Numbered from the stretch's first letter, positions 25,318 through 35,294 are shown. The stretch is DNA of 64,000 nucleotides from Vibrio pelagius (GCF_024347575.1 NZ_AP025505.1:248001-312000), one strand, 5' to 3'. Numbers and translations are program-made. The notes: a model not told the origin generated them from the sequence alone.

Positions 25318-27798
25318 ATGAATAAAAATGTTATTGCGCTGGCAATTTTGTCAGCTTTGGGAAGCCCGATCAGCTGTGCCAATGAGCCAGTTGATCTTGG
25401 GGATATTGAAATATCGGATGGAAACAGCAGTAACGACAGCGCTGTAAATTCTGATGTTATTTATGAAAGCTATGACCCGATCGATTCAGGTACATCGGTA
25501 ATGAGTGAAACCAGCGTCCAGAACAATAAATCAGGTGGTATGGATACAACCGATTTACTGAAATCGTCACCATATGTTCAGATGGACAACAGTTTAGACG
25601 ACGCCACGCAAGAAAATATACAGTCTATTCGCCCGCAAAACTTCTCGATTTCAGGCGGTAACTACTACGACAACAACATTCAAATCGATGGCGTATCGGC
25701 AACGTCAATTCATGATGTCGTTAAGCCAACCAAACTTGACGGCACAACCAATTACTTAGATTGGAATAATGTCGTCGGCCAAACGAGCCAAAGCCTTTAT
25801 GTAACACCCGATTTGATTGGCTCTGTTGAGATCATGGATTCCAACATATCTGCTGAATATGGTGATTTCATTGGTGGTGTTGTTAACTATGAGCTTCGTA
25901 AGCCTAGAAAAGAGTTTGGCTTCAGCTTGAGCACCAGCTTCCAAAACGACAGCATGGTGGAATACCACAAGCCTACCGAGTACGATCCTGATGACGATGC
26001 AATTGCTCCTCCAGAATTCACTAAACAACAAACGACCGTTAGCTTTGATCTGCCTCTGACAGAAAAGCTTAGTGTCCTTGCGGCATACAGCAAAAGTACG
26101 TCGGAAGTCGAATACACACAAGACGAAGAATACGGTGGCACTACTGGCGACAATGGTGACACTTCTGAAAACTTCATATTAAAAGGCGTGTATGAGTATA
26201 GAGACAATCTCACCTTCGAAGGCCAGATCATCCATAGCCCTTACGAAAGTGAACGCGACTTACCGGACGCTCGTAATGACCTGATAGTTACCAACTCGTC
26301 AGGCACTCAAGGTTATTTGAGTGCGACTGGCTTTTCCGGAGCGACAGATTGGAGCACCAAACTTTCTGTCTTGCATAACGATGCATCACGTACGTCTAAC
26401 AACGAACGATACCAAATGGATGGAGAGTTCTTAGACTGGTGTAATACAACATCAAATTGTAACGATGGCGGCATTGGCGACTTAGAGCAATTACAGACCG
26501 ATTACGCTTGGACAACTTCGTTCTCAACGATGCTAGACCAAGGGACATTAAGCTACGGTAGCGAAATAAAATACACCGATGTTGGTAAATCACGACCAGA
26601 AGATGTGTATTACTACTATAGTGCAAAAAAATCTGCAGCCGATGATTTCATCTGCGATCCCAATGATAAGTCTTGTACCCCAGATATGGCCAACTGGAAA
26701 CATACCAAATACGATGCGTTTGATGCCGATGTCGGTGTGTACAGCCATGCACTTTGGGCAGAGTATCTGACTCAATTTGGTCCAGTAGAGATGAGAGCTG
26801 GTACGCGCTACTCATACGATGACTTTATGGAAAACCATAACCTTGCACCGCGTTTAACTGCGAGCTGGGAATTTATTGAAGAAACATACCTAACCGTGGG
26901 TGCAAACCGTTACTATGCCAACAAGATGATTGGCTATGCGATCAAAGAACAAACACCTGCCCACACCTGTTACCAGCGTGACATGAAAGATAGCAGCGAT
27001 GGTCGTTGGGGCGGAGTTCCTGGTGATTGGTACGAATGTTCAAATCAACCAGCTGTTGATAGCTACAGCGACTCTGACTTAGACACGCCATACAGTGACG
27101 AACTGACACTAGCGATTACTATCCCTACTTTCTTAGACGGTAATGCACGCTTCAAAACCGTTTATCGTCAAAACCGATCACAGTTTGCGAAGAGTGAAGA
27201 GCTAACTGATGCGAATGGTGACGACTACTACGAAATGACAAATAACGGAGAGAGCGATTACTACGGCTACTCAATCGAATGGTCGGGGAATTACAAAAAG
27301 CACTTCTTCAATGCCAACGTAACTTGGTCTGAAACCAAAAACAATGGCTTAGTCGACTATACTGCTAACCCGAGTGATGAAGCCGAGCTTATCTATTACA
27401 ACGGTCAAATCATGACCAAAGCTGACATGTATGAGCATGATGCTCGTCAAAACTATGCTGCTCCGTTTAGAGCATCAGCGTCATGGTCAGCACTGTGGTT
27501 TGATGATGTATTAATGACTAACGCAACACTTTACTACCGCAGTAAGTATGAATACCTTACCGATACGAAAGCGAACTACACCGACACAGACGGTAGCAAA
27601 TATGACATTTATGATGTTGAAGAACAGAAAGCAAAAACCACTGTCGATCTAAACGCAACGTATCGCTTCCTAAAATATAAGCAACACAATGCGTCAATTG
27701 ACCTACGAATCAAGAACCTATTCGATGAAGTTAACGGCAGCGAATCAAATTACCAGATTGGACGTTCTTTCTGGGTGGGCTTGAACTATTCAATGTAA
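25318..27798 (+). CDS. TonB-dependent outer-membrane receptor of the protease-associated import locus
   Basis: The 826-residue protein has a signal peptide (about residues 1-20), a TonB-box-like stretch near the mature N-terminus (VDLGDIEIS), a plug domain (about 65-200, with NIQIDGVSATSIHD and AEYGDFIGGVVNYELRKPR) and a C-terminal beta barrel ending FWVGLNYSM. Loop regions contain paired cysteines (WCNTTSNC, ICDPNDKSC, HTCYQRD), which suggest disulfide-braced extracellular loops. It reads away from the M16 protease operon and shares a Fur-controlled intergenic region with it, as receptor genes do in Fus/Ydd-type loci. The ligand is unknown and could be an iron-binding protein or peptide. There is no strong ribosome-binding site. 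Confidence 0.9.
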   Translation: MNKNVIALAILSALGSPISCANEPVDLGDIEISDGNSSNDSAVNSDVIYESYDPIDSGTSVMSETSVQNNKSGGMDTTDLLKSSPYVQMDNSLDDATQENIQSIRPQNFSISGGNYYDNNIQIDGVSATSIHDVVKPTKLDGTTNYLDWNNVVGQTSQSLYVTPDLIGSVEIMDSNISAEYGDFIGGVVNYELRKPRKEFGFSLSTSFQNDSMVEYHKPTEYDPDDDAIAPPEFTKQQTTVSFDLPLTEKLSVLAAYSKSTSEVEYTQDEEYGGTTGDNGDTSENFILKGVYEYRDNLTFEGQIIHSPYESERDLPDARNDLIVTNSSGTQGYLSATGFSGATDWSTKLSVLHNDASRTSNNERYQMDGEFLDWCNTTSNCNDGGIGDLEQLQTDYAWTTSFSTMLDQGTLSYGSEIKYTDVGKSRPEDVYYYYSAKKSAADDFICDPNDKSCTPDMANWKHTKYDAFDADVGVYSHALWAEYLTQFGPVEMRAGTRYSYDDFMENHNLAPRLTASWEFIEETYLTVGANRYYANKMIGYAIKEQTPAHTCYQRDMKDSSDGRWGGVPGDWYECSNQPAVDSYSDSDLDTPYSDELTLAITIPTFLDGNARFKTVYRQNRSQFAKSEELTDANGDDYYEMTNNGESDYYGYSIEWSGNYKKHFFNANVTWSETKNNGLVDYTANPSDEAELIYYNGQIMTKADMYEHDARQNYAAPFRASASWSALWFDDVLMTNATLYYRSKYEYLTDTKANYTDTDGSKYDIYDVEEQKAKTTVDLNATYRFLKYKQHNASIDLRIKNLFDEVNGSESNYQIGRSFWVGLNYSM

Positions 27799-27971
27799 GT
27801 AGAAGAAAAAGGACAATTTAACCTTAGAACTTGTAAAATTGTTCATTATTTGCGCGAGACAGGTCACATCTCGCGCAATCGACCATTCATAAAATACAAT
27901 TCCATCAGTTTTTACTACCCACCTTTAAAATTGAGGTATATACTCTTTCTTATCCCTAGATGGAGGCAGAA

Positions 27972-29171
27972 ATGGATACCCAAAACACCACGACTACGTT
28001 TCAACAGCTAAAAGCTGGAGCAGACGCCTACATTCAGCGTCGTAATCAACGCTTACTCGCCAACCACCGTAAAGAACTGCGTAACTTTACACGAGCAGAA
28101 GCATCAACCTATTTAGGTATTGATGCGAAAACACTCGATCGCTACGTAACTTCTGCTGGGATTGATCCACGTCGCCATGAAGACTCACAATGGTCTATCG
28201 ACATCTCAGAAATGTACAAAGTGCGCGATCTACTGCCAGAAAACCTACGTAAAGATGCGAAATTTATCCGCAGCGATAAGCAAAAAGCGCAAGTTATGGT
28301 TATCCAAAACCAAAAAGGTGGTGTGGGTAAAACCGTATCAGCTGCAACTATTGCTTCTGGTTTAGCAACCGAGTTCCACCAAGAGTATCGCGTTGGCCTA
28401 ATCGACATGGATGGCCAAGCAACACTTTCTATGTACTACGCACCAGAAGCGGAACAAGAAGGTTACCTTTCTGTTGGCGATCTTATGATGCGCACTTTTG
28501 ATTTAGACGAAGGTGAGACATTTGAGCAAGCCGTATCCGAAGCATTCTTAGAAACCACCATCCCTAACTTGCGTATTCTGCCTGCAGCGCAAAGCGACCG
28601 CGCTATGGAAGGTTGGTTCCACGAGCGAGTGTTCAGTCAAGCGCTGGCGTCACCATACTCATTGCTACACGACATAATCAAAAGCGTTGAAGACGAGTTC
28701 GATATCATCATCATCGATACACCGCCATCACTTGGCTATGCGACGTTTAACGCATACTACGCCGCGACCAATGTAGTGTTCCCTTTGTCTATTACTGAAA
28801 ACGATATCGATGCGACATGTTCGTACTTTAGCTACATCCCACAAGTTTGGGCACTGCTAGAGAACGCCAACCATCAAGGTTACGACTTCATGAAGATTTT
28901 ACTTACAAATCATCGTGATAGCTCAACAACAACCGACTTAATGAATAGCCTTTACGACCAATTCTCGCCGTATCTATACTCGAAAGAGTTCAAACACAGC
29001 GAAGCGGTTCGTCAGGCGTCTTCTCTTCTTTCGACAGTCTTTGATATGTCGAAAAGTGAGTACCCAAAAAGTAAAGCGACTTTCCAAAGCGCTCAACAAA
29101 ACAGCTACGAAGTCACAAGCCAGATCCTCCGCGATATTCTGAACGTGTGGCGTGAACAGGAGAATAGCTAA
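27972..29171 (+). CDS. parA: ParA partition ATPase with N-terminal DNA-binding domain
   Basis: This type Ia ParA of 399 residues has an N-terminal helix-turn-helix (FTRAEASTYLGIDAKTLDRY, about residues 37-56), the deviant Walker A KGGVGKTVSAATIA at about 114, and Walker B IIIDTPPSLGY. It moves and positions replicon copies together with ParB-parS and usually represses its own promoter through the N-terminal domain. The ATG at 27972 is chosen because GGAGG lies 8 bases before it. Its stop overlaps the parB start by one base. It is related to large-plasmid and second-chromosome ParA proteins of Vibrio. Confidence 0.95.
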   Translation: MDTQNTTTTFQQLKAGADAYIQRRNQRLLANHRKELRNFTRAEASTYLGIDAKTLDRYVTSAGIDPRRHEDSQWSIDISEMYKVRDLLPENLRKDAKFIRSDKQKAQVMVIQNQKGGVGKTVSAATIASGLATEFHQEYRVGLIDMDGQATLSMYYAPEAEQEGYLSVGDLMMRTFDLDEGETFEQAVSEAFLETTIPNLRILPAAQSDRAMEGWFHERVFSQALASPYSLLHDIIKSVEDEFDIIIIDTPPSLGYATFNAYYAATNVVFPLSITENDIDATCSYFSYIPQVWALLENANHQGYDFMKILLTNHRDSSTTTDLMNSLYDQFSPYLYSKEFKHSEAVRQASSLLSTVFDMSKSEYPKSKATFQSAQQNSYEVTSQILRDILNVWREQENS

Positions 29172-30250
29172 TGGCTAAGAAACGTGGCGGTAGCCCTCTA
29201 GGAAATACACCCGGTTCAATTGCAGCACAACAGTCAGCAGCAAAAGCAACAGTAGACACGCTGACTAGCCAACTAACGAAAGAGCTTGAAAAGTCAGGGC
29301 AAAAAGCAGCTGACTTTCTTCAAGAAAAATTCGGTATTGAATCTGTTGGCCAACAAATGATTTGGAAACTGGCTTCTGGTAAAACAGCAACGTTCAATGA
29401 AGTGACACTGTCATTCGAACAAGTAAAAGCAGACACCTACGTAACTTTCGACGTAAATGGTCGCGACCAAAGTCTACTTACTAAAGAGTCTCTAGAAGAT
29501 CTGAATTCTCTAGAGTTCCAGCAATTTTATCCAGCCGTTGGCCGTGAAGTCGATGGTCAAATTGATGTACTCGATGGTTCTCGACGTCGTGCTTGGTTCT
29601 TACTTCATAAAGGGCGTGTAAAAGAGTTCCGAATTCTTGTCACTCAAGATGAGATTTCGACTTCCGATGCTAAGGCATTAGCAAAGCAGTTACAAACAGC
29701 GAAAGAGCACAACCAACGTGAAATTGGTCTTCAATGCCAAACAATCATGAACAGTGGCAACTACACTCAAGAAGACGTTGCTGCGATGATTGGCATCAGC
29801 CGACCAGCGGTAAGTAAAGCACTGAAAGCGGCGAGCATCGACCAACGAATCATCGCCTTGTTCCCAGTAGTCAATGCACTATCACATACAGATTATGCAC
29901 TACTTGGAAAAGTGATGAAGACATACCAAGAAGACAGTAAAGGCTTAACAGCGTTTATCCAAAAACTGGGAAAAAAAGCTGTCAATGTTCAGGTTGAACA
30001 TTGCAATGACGAGAACAAAGAAGCCTTACTCTCTTTAATCAAGTCAGAGTTGAAAATAGCCGAATCTAAAAAAGCAACCGACAAAGCTGAAGTCACTCAA
30101 CTTGCTGAATTTACTAGTAAAGGAATGTTTGCGCGTAAGAAAGTTAAAGGTCGTAATTTCTCTTACGAGTTTGGCCGCTTATCTAAAGAGCTGCAATCGG
30201 AACTCGACGAAGCGATACAAGCGGTACTGGATAAAGCAACGCAAGACTAG
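29171..30250 (+). CDS. parB: ParB centromere-binding CTPase
   Basis: The 359-residue ParB has the CTP-binding arginine patch GSRRRAWF (about residue 135), the DNA-binding helix-turn-helix TQEDVAAMIGISRPAVSKAL (about 197-216), and a C-terminal dimerisation region. Start and stop overlap parA as TAATG. A degenerate copy of the parS-like palindrome lies within this gene at 29981-30005; perfect copies follow to the right. Confidence 0.95.
   Translation: MAKKRGGSPLGNTPGSIAAQQSAAKATVDTLTSQLTKELEKSGQKAADFLQEKFGIESVGQQMIWKLASGKTATFNEVTLSFEQVKADTYVTFDVNGRDQSLLTKESLEDLNSLEFQQFYPAVGREVDGQIDVLDGSRRRAWFLLHKGRVKEFRILVTQDEISTSDAKALAKQLQTAKEHNQREIGLQCQTIMNSGNYTQEDVAAMIGISRPAVSKALKAASIDQRIIALFPVVNALSHTDYALLGKVMKTYQEDSKGLTAFIQKLGKKAVNVQVEHCNDENKEALLSLIKSELKIAESKKATDKAEVTQLAEFTSKGMFARKKVKGRNFSYEFGRLSKELQSELDEAIQAVLDKATQD
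29981..30005. promoter_or_regulatory. parS-like site 1, inside parB, degenerate
   Basis: The left half GTCAATGTTCAG is perfect. The right half differs from the inverse at the first base and the last bases (TTGAACATTGCA). It lies in coding sequence, as some parS sites do. Confidence 0.6.
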
Positions 30251-30292
30251 CTAACGAAATAGTTAAAACTAGTCCCACTTTATTTAGTTCAA

Positions 30293-30335
30293 AAAAGGCT
30301 GAAACCTATATTTCCAATATAAGTTTCAGCCTTTT
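30293..30335. terminator. Bidirectional terminator after parB
   Basis: AAAAGGCTGAAAC and GTTTCAGCCTTTT form a 13-bp stem whose inner bases also pair (TATATT with AATATA). A-rich and T-rich flanks make it work in both directions, ending parAB and the leftward DUF2805 gene. Confidence 0.88.
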
Positions 30336-30352
30336 GCATTTTAGCCTTTCGC

Positions 30353-30604
30353 CTAGCGATGCTTATATTGCGTCGAGCAATAACCTCGCGTGACTTCAGG
30401 GCTACGAAACTTAGTATGCTTGGTCTTACGACCTGAAACCCTCGCTCGCCAAAGCTTAAAGCTTCCTGGTTTAAGTTGTTTTCGCATAAATCGAATCACT
30501 TCCGATTCACTCAACCCAAATTGCAACTCTATAGCTTCAAACGGAGTCCGGTCTTCCCAAGCCATCTCGATAATCCGCGACTCACTCTCTTTACTCAATG
30601 CCAT
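30353..30604 (-). CDS. TIGR03643/DUF2805 family protein, function unknown
   Basis: The 83-residue protein closely matches the conserved TIGR03643 family (ESRIIEMAWEDRTPFEAIEL, then FGLSESEVIRFMRKQLKP and SGRKTKHTKF). It includes a helix-turn-helix-like segment and a basic tail, so nucleic-acid binding is plausible but unproven. It is convergent with parB across a shared terminator. Confidence 0.85.
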   Translation of the reverse strand: MALSKESESRIIEMAWEDRTPFEAIELQFGLSESEVIRFMRKQLKPGSFKLWRARVSGRKTKHTKFRSPEVTRGYCSTQYKHR

Positions 30605-30784
30605 TCATCAATACCGCTATAAAAAAAAGACTGCTACGTTCACTATTGGCATTGAGTTCATCTTAGGAGTAAGGTTTTCACCTTGAATGTGATGCGCTCG
30701 CACAAAACAATAAGTCATCAACAACAAAAATGCGATAATCTCCGTACAAGACGTTAGAACGCAGTATGAAGAAAAAGAGAATCT

Positions 30785-31159
30785 ATGAAGTCAAAAATTC
30801 TATGTTTATTTATGTTAGTAATTCATAGCACTGCGTTTGCAGCTGCTCATTACGAAGTACTCGCGACAGTAACAGAGCCAGAGTCAAAACTCGTTTTTCC
30901 TACATTTAAAGTCTCGACTAATGGCCAAAGTGGAACCAGTCACGTCGATGGTTGTACTTATAAGGGAAAGTTGACACAACAAAGTGAAAACAGCGTACAA
31001 CTTGAAGCAGTGATGTCATGTAGCGACGAAGAGACTGACTATCAAATGGACATGCCAATATTTGTTCTCAGTTCAGAAGGCCAAAGTGCGAGTTATGAGT
31101 TGATAGAAGATAAGGCTGTCGTGTGGAAGTACACGGTAGAAATTAAACTTATCCCGTGA
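30785..31159 (+). CDS. Small secreted protein, function unknown
   Basis: The 124-residue product has a clear signal peptide (MKSKILCLFMLVIHSTAFAA). The mature part is beta-rich with two cysteines (DGCTYKG and VMSCSDEE) that could form a disulfide. AAAGAGA precedes the ATG. No family is recognised; it is probably periplasmic. Confidence 0.6.
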   Translation: MKSKILCLFMLVIHSTAFAAAHYEVLATVTEPESKLVFPTFKVSTNGQSGTSHVDGCTYKGKLTQQSENSVQLEAVMSCSDEETDYQMDMPIFVLSSEGQSASYELIEDKAVVWKYTVEIKLIP

Positions 31160-31301
31160 GCGACATATTATTAAAAATCACTTACGAATGAATCTGCACG
31201 CGCGGTATTTTAAGTTCACATAAGTTGAAACAAATGAACTACTATGCGGATATTTCAATACTGCGTGACGCACAACTTTACACAATGTCAGGGTAACTTA
31301 A

Positions 31302-31829
31302 ATGGATATATCAGTTGAATTGATTTCTCTAGAAGATGCTGATGCACTGCTAGCGTTTGAATTAGATAATCGTTGTTGGTTTGAGCAACACGTTCCATCT
31401 CGAGATGATCAGTTTTATACATCACGAGGGGTAAGAAATCATATTTCAGAGTTTCTGTCACAGTATGCTAATGGTGAAATGTATCCAATGCTTATTCGCA
31501 GTAACTCTCAAGAAATTTGCGGCAGAATCAATATTCACCGAATAGAATCAAATACATACTCAGGTGAGTTAGGCTATCGCATAGGGAAACAATTTACTTC
31601 AAAAGGTATTGCGTCACAGGCGGTCGGTAAGCTGGTCGACTACTTAGTTTCAGAAACGCAGCTGAATACTTTGAGAGCGATAGTTCTTCGTGGTAACGAA
31701 GGTTCACAAAAAGTACTTGAACGAAATGGTTTCACTAAAGTGAAAAACATTGCTAATTATACTGAATTACACGCTGAAGTTAGAGATGCCGTAGAGTATG
31801 AGCTAACCTTACCCAAACGAGCTGTTTAA
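31302..31829 (+). CDS. GNAT acetyltransferase (RimJ/RimL-like)
   Basis: The 175-residue protein is of the acetyltransferase_3 type. It has the acetyl-CoA-binding segment LGYRIGKQFTSKGIASQAVG and the late motif LRAIVLRGNEGSQKVLERNG followed by FTKVK. The substrate is unknown: a ribosomal protein or small amine is possible. GNAT genes are frequent integron-cassette cargo, and an attC-like fragment lies directly downstream (31841-31884). Confidence 0.88.
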   Translation: MDISVELISLEDADALLAFELDNRCWFEQHVPSRDDQFYTSRGVRNHISEFLSQYANGEMYPMLIRSNSQEICGRINIHRIESNTYSGELGYRIGKQFTSKGIASQAVGKLVDYLVSETQLNTLRAIVLRGNEGSQKVLERNGFTKVKNIANYTELHAEVRDAVEYELTLPKRAV

Positions 31830-31840
31830 TTAAGCACCTA

Positions 31841-31884
31841 GCCGTTGTTGGTTTTGGTTGAGTTTAGCTATTGCGCTAGCTTTG
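31841..31884 (+). repeat. Possible degenerate attC remnant
   Basis: GCCGTTGTTGGTTTTGGTTG followed by AGTTTAGCTATTGCG resembles the 3' half of Vibrio attC sites (GGTTGTTGTGTTTGAGTTTA, then GTTATGCG). The pairing 5' half and the terminal core site are not recognisable, so this is at best a broken cassette site behind the GNAT gene. Confidence 0.35.
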
Positions 31885-32010
31885 GACATTCAAAAAGTTT
31901 GACGACTTATCCTCACTCACTCCGTATCACCGGCTATATTCGTTACTTTTTGATAAAAATTGAGACATTTTGTTTGCTAATACGTAGTGGTTTAAAAAAC
32001 GAGAAACCAC

Positions 32011-33492
32011 ATGCAAACAGTCAACATAGTATGGTTTAAACGCGACCTTCGACTCACCGACCATACTCCTCTATTCAATGCACTATCGTCTGAGCGACCG
32101 ACAATTTTGCTCTACATATTTGAGCCATCACTGCTCAACAACCCTCACTACTCAGAGCGGCATTGGCGATTTGTGTGGCAGTCTCTTGAGTGCATGAACG
32201 AAACGCTAGCTCATCACGGACATCAAGTCTCTGTAATGCAGGGAGAGGCGTTAGAGTGCTTCCAAGAGATACAATCTAGATACCACATAGACACCGTCTA
32301 TTCCCATCAAGAGATCGGCTTGAATTGTACTTTCGAGCGCGATCGCTTGCTCAAGGGATGGTTCGATGCCCAAAGTATCGCTTGGCAAGAGTCTCAGCAG
32401 GGGGCCATCTTGCGCGGATTAGCAAACCGAGAGGATTGGGATAAAAACTGGTCTTTGGTCATGCATTCTGAAATTTTAAAGCCTCAACTGTGTAGTGAAC
32501 ACTTACATACTTTAGACTCTAAACAAGCTGACCATGCGTTCATCCCTCCCAAATCATGGACGAATTTAAGTCGTGGTATGCAAACAGGCGGAAGTAAGCT
32601 TGCATGGCTAACTCTTCACGACTTCTTTAACCGCAGAGGTAAAGACTACTATCGCAGCCTTTCTAGCCCAATCACATCGAGAAATGCTTGCACGCGCTTG
32701 TCTCCCTATCTTGCGTGGGGCAACATCTCGCTTCGTGAGGTCTACCAAGAGCTATTGCAACATTGGAACGTGCCGGGCTTTCGTCGTAGCTTAATCGCCC
32801 TATCATCTCGGCTCCATTGGCATTGTCATTTCATCCAAAAATTCGAATCAGAGTGTGAGATGGAGTTTCGTTGCACCAATACTGCCTACGAGGGCTTGCT
32901 CTCGCAGTCCTGCTCGACAGATCAGAAACACCTTTTGGCTTGGAAAACCGGTAGTACTGGCTTCCCTTTGGTCGACGCCTGCATGCGCTGCTTACATCAC
33001 ACCGGATACATCAATTTCAGAATGAGGGCTATGCTGGTTAGTTTTCTCACCCATCACATGAGCATGGATTGGCGCGAAGGCGTGACTCACCTAGCCCAGT
33101 TATTTCTCGACTTTGAGCCTGGTATTCACTATTCCCAGTTCCAGATGCAAGCTGGTGTGACCGGCATTAATACCATCCGCATATACAACCCTATCAAGCA
33201 AGCACAAGAACATGACTCAGAGGGTGAGTTTGTCAAAAAGTGGGTGCCTGAGTTAGAACAAGTTCCTACGCCGTTGATATTCGAACCGTGGAAGATGACG
33301 TCAATGGAAGCCGCGATGTATCAGTTGGAACAAGATTCTCCATACCTAGGCCCAATTTTCGATCTGAACGAGAGAGCACGCGAAGCGAGAGAACGACTGT
33401 GGTCGTGGAAAAAACGCATTGATGTTAAAAATGAAGGAGCGCGAATTTTAGATAGACATGTACGTCAAACCAATAAACGCGCAACCAGTTGA
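32011..33492 (+). CDS. Cryptochrome/photolyase-family protein
   Basis: The 493-residue flavoprotein has an N-terminal photolyase antenna domain (about residues 4-135, [20 protein letters not shown]) and a C-terminal FAD-binding domain (about 270-480). Segments include [40 protein letters not shown] and [20 protein letters not shown]; the Asn of IYNP fits the FAD-proximal Asn of CPD photolyases. It probably repairs UV-induced pyrimidine dimers, with a signalling cryptochrome as alternative. A flavin-binding gene follows 77 bases later, suggesting a light and redox pair. Confidence 0.88.
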   Translation: MQTVNIVWFKRDLRLTDHTPLFNALSSERPTILLYIFEPSLLNNPHYSERHWRFVWQSLECMNETLAHHGHQVSVMQGEALECFQEIQSRYHIDTVYSHQEIGLNCTFERDRLLKGWFDAQSIAWQESQQGAILRGLANREDWDKNWSLVMHSEILKPQLCSEHLHTLDSKQADHAFIPPKSWTNLSRGMQTGGSKLAWLTLHDFFNRRGKDYYRSLSSPITSRNACTRLSPYLAWGNISLREVYQELLQHWNVPGFRRSLIALSSRLHWHCHFIQKFESECEMEFRCTNTAYEGLLSQSCSTDQKHLLAWKTGSTGFPLVDACMRCLHHTGYINFRMRAMLVSFLTHHMSMDWREGVTHLAQLFLDFEPGIHYSQFQMQAGVTGINTIRIYNPIKQAQEHDSEGEFVKKWVPELEQVPTPLIFEPWKMTSMEAAMYQLEQDSPYLGPIFDLNERAREARERLWSWKKRIDVKNEGARILDRHVRQTNKRATS

Positions 33493-33569
33493 TCGCAGAA
33501 CAAACCTTTGACGTAACTATATTTTTAAATAAGGCCTTCACCAAAGACATTGAGACTACGGATAGACAC

Positions 33570-34259
33570 ATGAGAGAGCTAACTTTTTCACACGAAGATA
33601 TTCAAACAATGGAAAAGCGTTTTCGTACTCGATTGGTCAACTCGATATCGGGATTCAAAAGCGCGAATCTTATAGGGACTAGAGACCAACAGGGACAAGA
33701 GAACCTTGCAATTGTTAGTTCTGTCGTTCACTTGGGTTCACATCCTCCTTTACTGGGCTTTGTTGTTCGCCCGTGTAAAACGCCAAGACACACGCTTCAA
33801 AACATCATTGAGACCAAGTCGTTCACAGTGAACAGCGTCAACGACAAGATTTTCCAAAAAGCACATCAAACATCGGCTCGATACTCAAAATCAATTTCAG
33901 AGTTTAATGAGGTAGGACTCACGCCTTATTACGACGGCAACTGCCCTGCCCCGTTTGTTCTAGAGAGCCGTTTGAAGATCGCCTTAGCTCTGAAGGAACG
34001 TATTGACATTAAAAGCAATGACACGGTAATGCTTGTTGGAGAGGTCAACACCATTCACGTTCCAAGAATGGCGATCATGCATGATGGCTTTCTCGACCTC
34101 GACGCATTAGGCACAGTCACGATCTCAGGGCTAGACAGTTACCACAGAACTCAACGTATCAACCGCTTAAGCTATGCTAAGCCAGACAAAAGTGTGTTTC
34201 CACTAACCACAGATGGCGAACCATCATCATGGTCAGCTGTTAATCCTGTACCGGAATAG
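33570..34259 (+). CDS. Flavin reductase-like FMN-binding protein
   Basis: The product (about 229 residues from the ATG at 33570) matches the flavin_Reduct/flavoredoxin fold: RFRTRLVNSISGFKSANLIG, then NLAIVSSVVHLGSHPPLLGF and VNTIHVPRM. The ATG is preferred because family members begin near it; the frame is open back to 33489 only with a TTG start. It follows the photolyase in the same direction and could supply reduced flavin, but this is inference. Confidence 0.8.
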   Translation: MRELTFSHEDIQTMEKRFRTRLVNSISGFKSANLIGTRDQQGQENLAIVSSVVHLGSHPPLLGFVVRPCKTPRHTLQNIIETKSFTVNSVNDKIFQKAHQTSARYSKSISEFNEVGLTPYYDGNCPAPFVLESRLKIALALKERIDIKSNDTVMLVGEVNTIHVPRMAIMHDGFLDLDALGTVTISGLDSYHRTQRINRLSYAKPDKSVFPLTTDGEPSSWSAVNPVPE

Positions 34260-34289
34260 CCGTCATTGAGCCTGGCTCATATCGGCTCT

Positions 34290-35294
34290 TTAATCTCGCC
34301 CTAATAGCATTCTGGTAAAGGTTTTTATCGATGCAGGAGTGCTCTCTCTGTCTACCAAGTATTTTACATGGTCACTGATATTAGCAGATTGAGACAACTC
34401 AATGCTCCAGAGTGCATCGATTTGATTCGGTACCATTGAATATCGCACATCGATAATTCGATGCTGGTTGTCAGGGTCTAATGCGAGGTAGCCATTTGAA
34501 AAGCGAGAAAACCGCTCAACATCTATCATCTGCTGACTGTCTTGCACCACCCACTGTAAGTCTGTTGCAACGTCTAGCTTTGCAATAGAATCACCCGAAT
34601 AAGCTTTCGTGTTAACCCCTACCCTAATCGCATCCACAAAATAGGTTTGATTCACTTCATAAACAACTTTCCAAACAAGAAGATTAGCTAGAGTTGGTTT
34701 TACTTCTAGTACAACAGGAGTATGTTGACGCTCTTTGGCTAGTTCCAAACCAGCGGTTTCCGCTCTATCTTTCTGTATTCCACCAATAATCAAATAGACA
34801 GACGTCCAGCTCATCGCTACCAGAGCTGGCTTAGATCTGTACTGCCAGAAAGCAAAAATAACCAGTACCAATAGTGGTAGTGTAAAAACCGGGTCTATAA
34901 CAGAGATAATGTTAAAGGCAACTCGTTCATCGGATATCGGCCAGAACAGCTGCGTTCCGTAACTGGTACAAGTATCTAACACGCCGTGAGTACCGTACCC
35001 CAGCGCACAATAGAACCATGTCCGCTGGAAAGAGAGATCGCACCGTTTTGAAAAAATGAAATAGAAAACTAACGCACAAAGCAAGCTGCCAAAAGGAATG
35101 AACAATAAGGAGTGAGTAAACTGGCGATGATATTCCAGAAACAATAATGGATCTTGGCTCGAGCGGATGAGAACATCCAAGTCGGGTGCCATACCAGAGA
35201 GCCCGCCCAAAACCGCTGCAGCTCTCAAGTGCTCCCTCTTACTTACTGACAGTGTCAACGCTGCGCCCAGCATCCCTTGCGTCAATGGGTCCAT
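34290..35294 (-). CDS. YdjM/DUF457-family membrane-bound hydrolase-like protein
   Basis: The 334-residue protein starts MDPLTQGMLGAALTLSV, typical of PF04307 (YbcI/YdjM) proteins, with His/Asp motifs in MAPDLDVLI and HRQFTHSLLFIP followed by HGVLDTCTSYGT. These polar residues could bind a metal. Four or five membrane helices occupy residues 1-180 and a soluble C-terminal domain follows. Members are often LexA-controlled, but no LexA box was confirmed here. Confidence 0.85.
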   Translation of the reverse strand: MDPLTQGMLGAALTLSVSKREHLRAAAVLGGLSGMAPDLDVLIRSSQDPLLFLEYHRQFTHSLLFIPFGSLLCALVFYFIFSKRCDLSFQRTWFYCALGYGTHGVLDTCTSYGTQLFWPISDERVAFNIISVIDPVFTLPLLVLVIFAFWQYRSKPALVAMSWTSVYLIIGGIQKDRAETAGLELAKERQHTPVVLEVKPTLANLLVWKVVYEVNQTYFVDAIRVGVNTKAYSGDSIAKLDVATDLQWVVQDSQQMIDVERFSRFSNGYLALDPDNQHRIIDVRYSMVPNQIDALWSIELSQSANISDHVKYLVDRESTPASIKTFTRMLLGRD

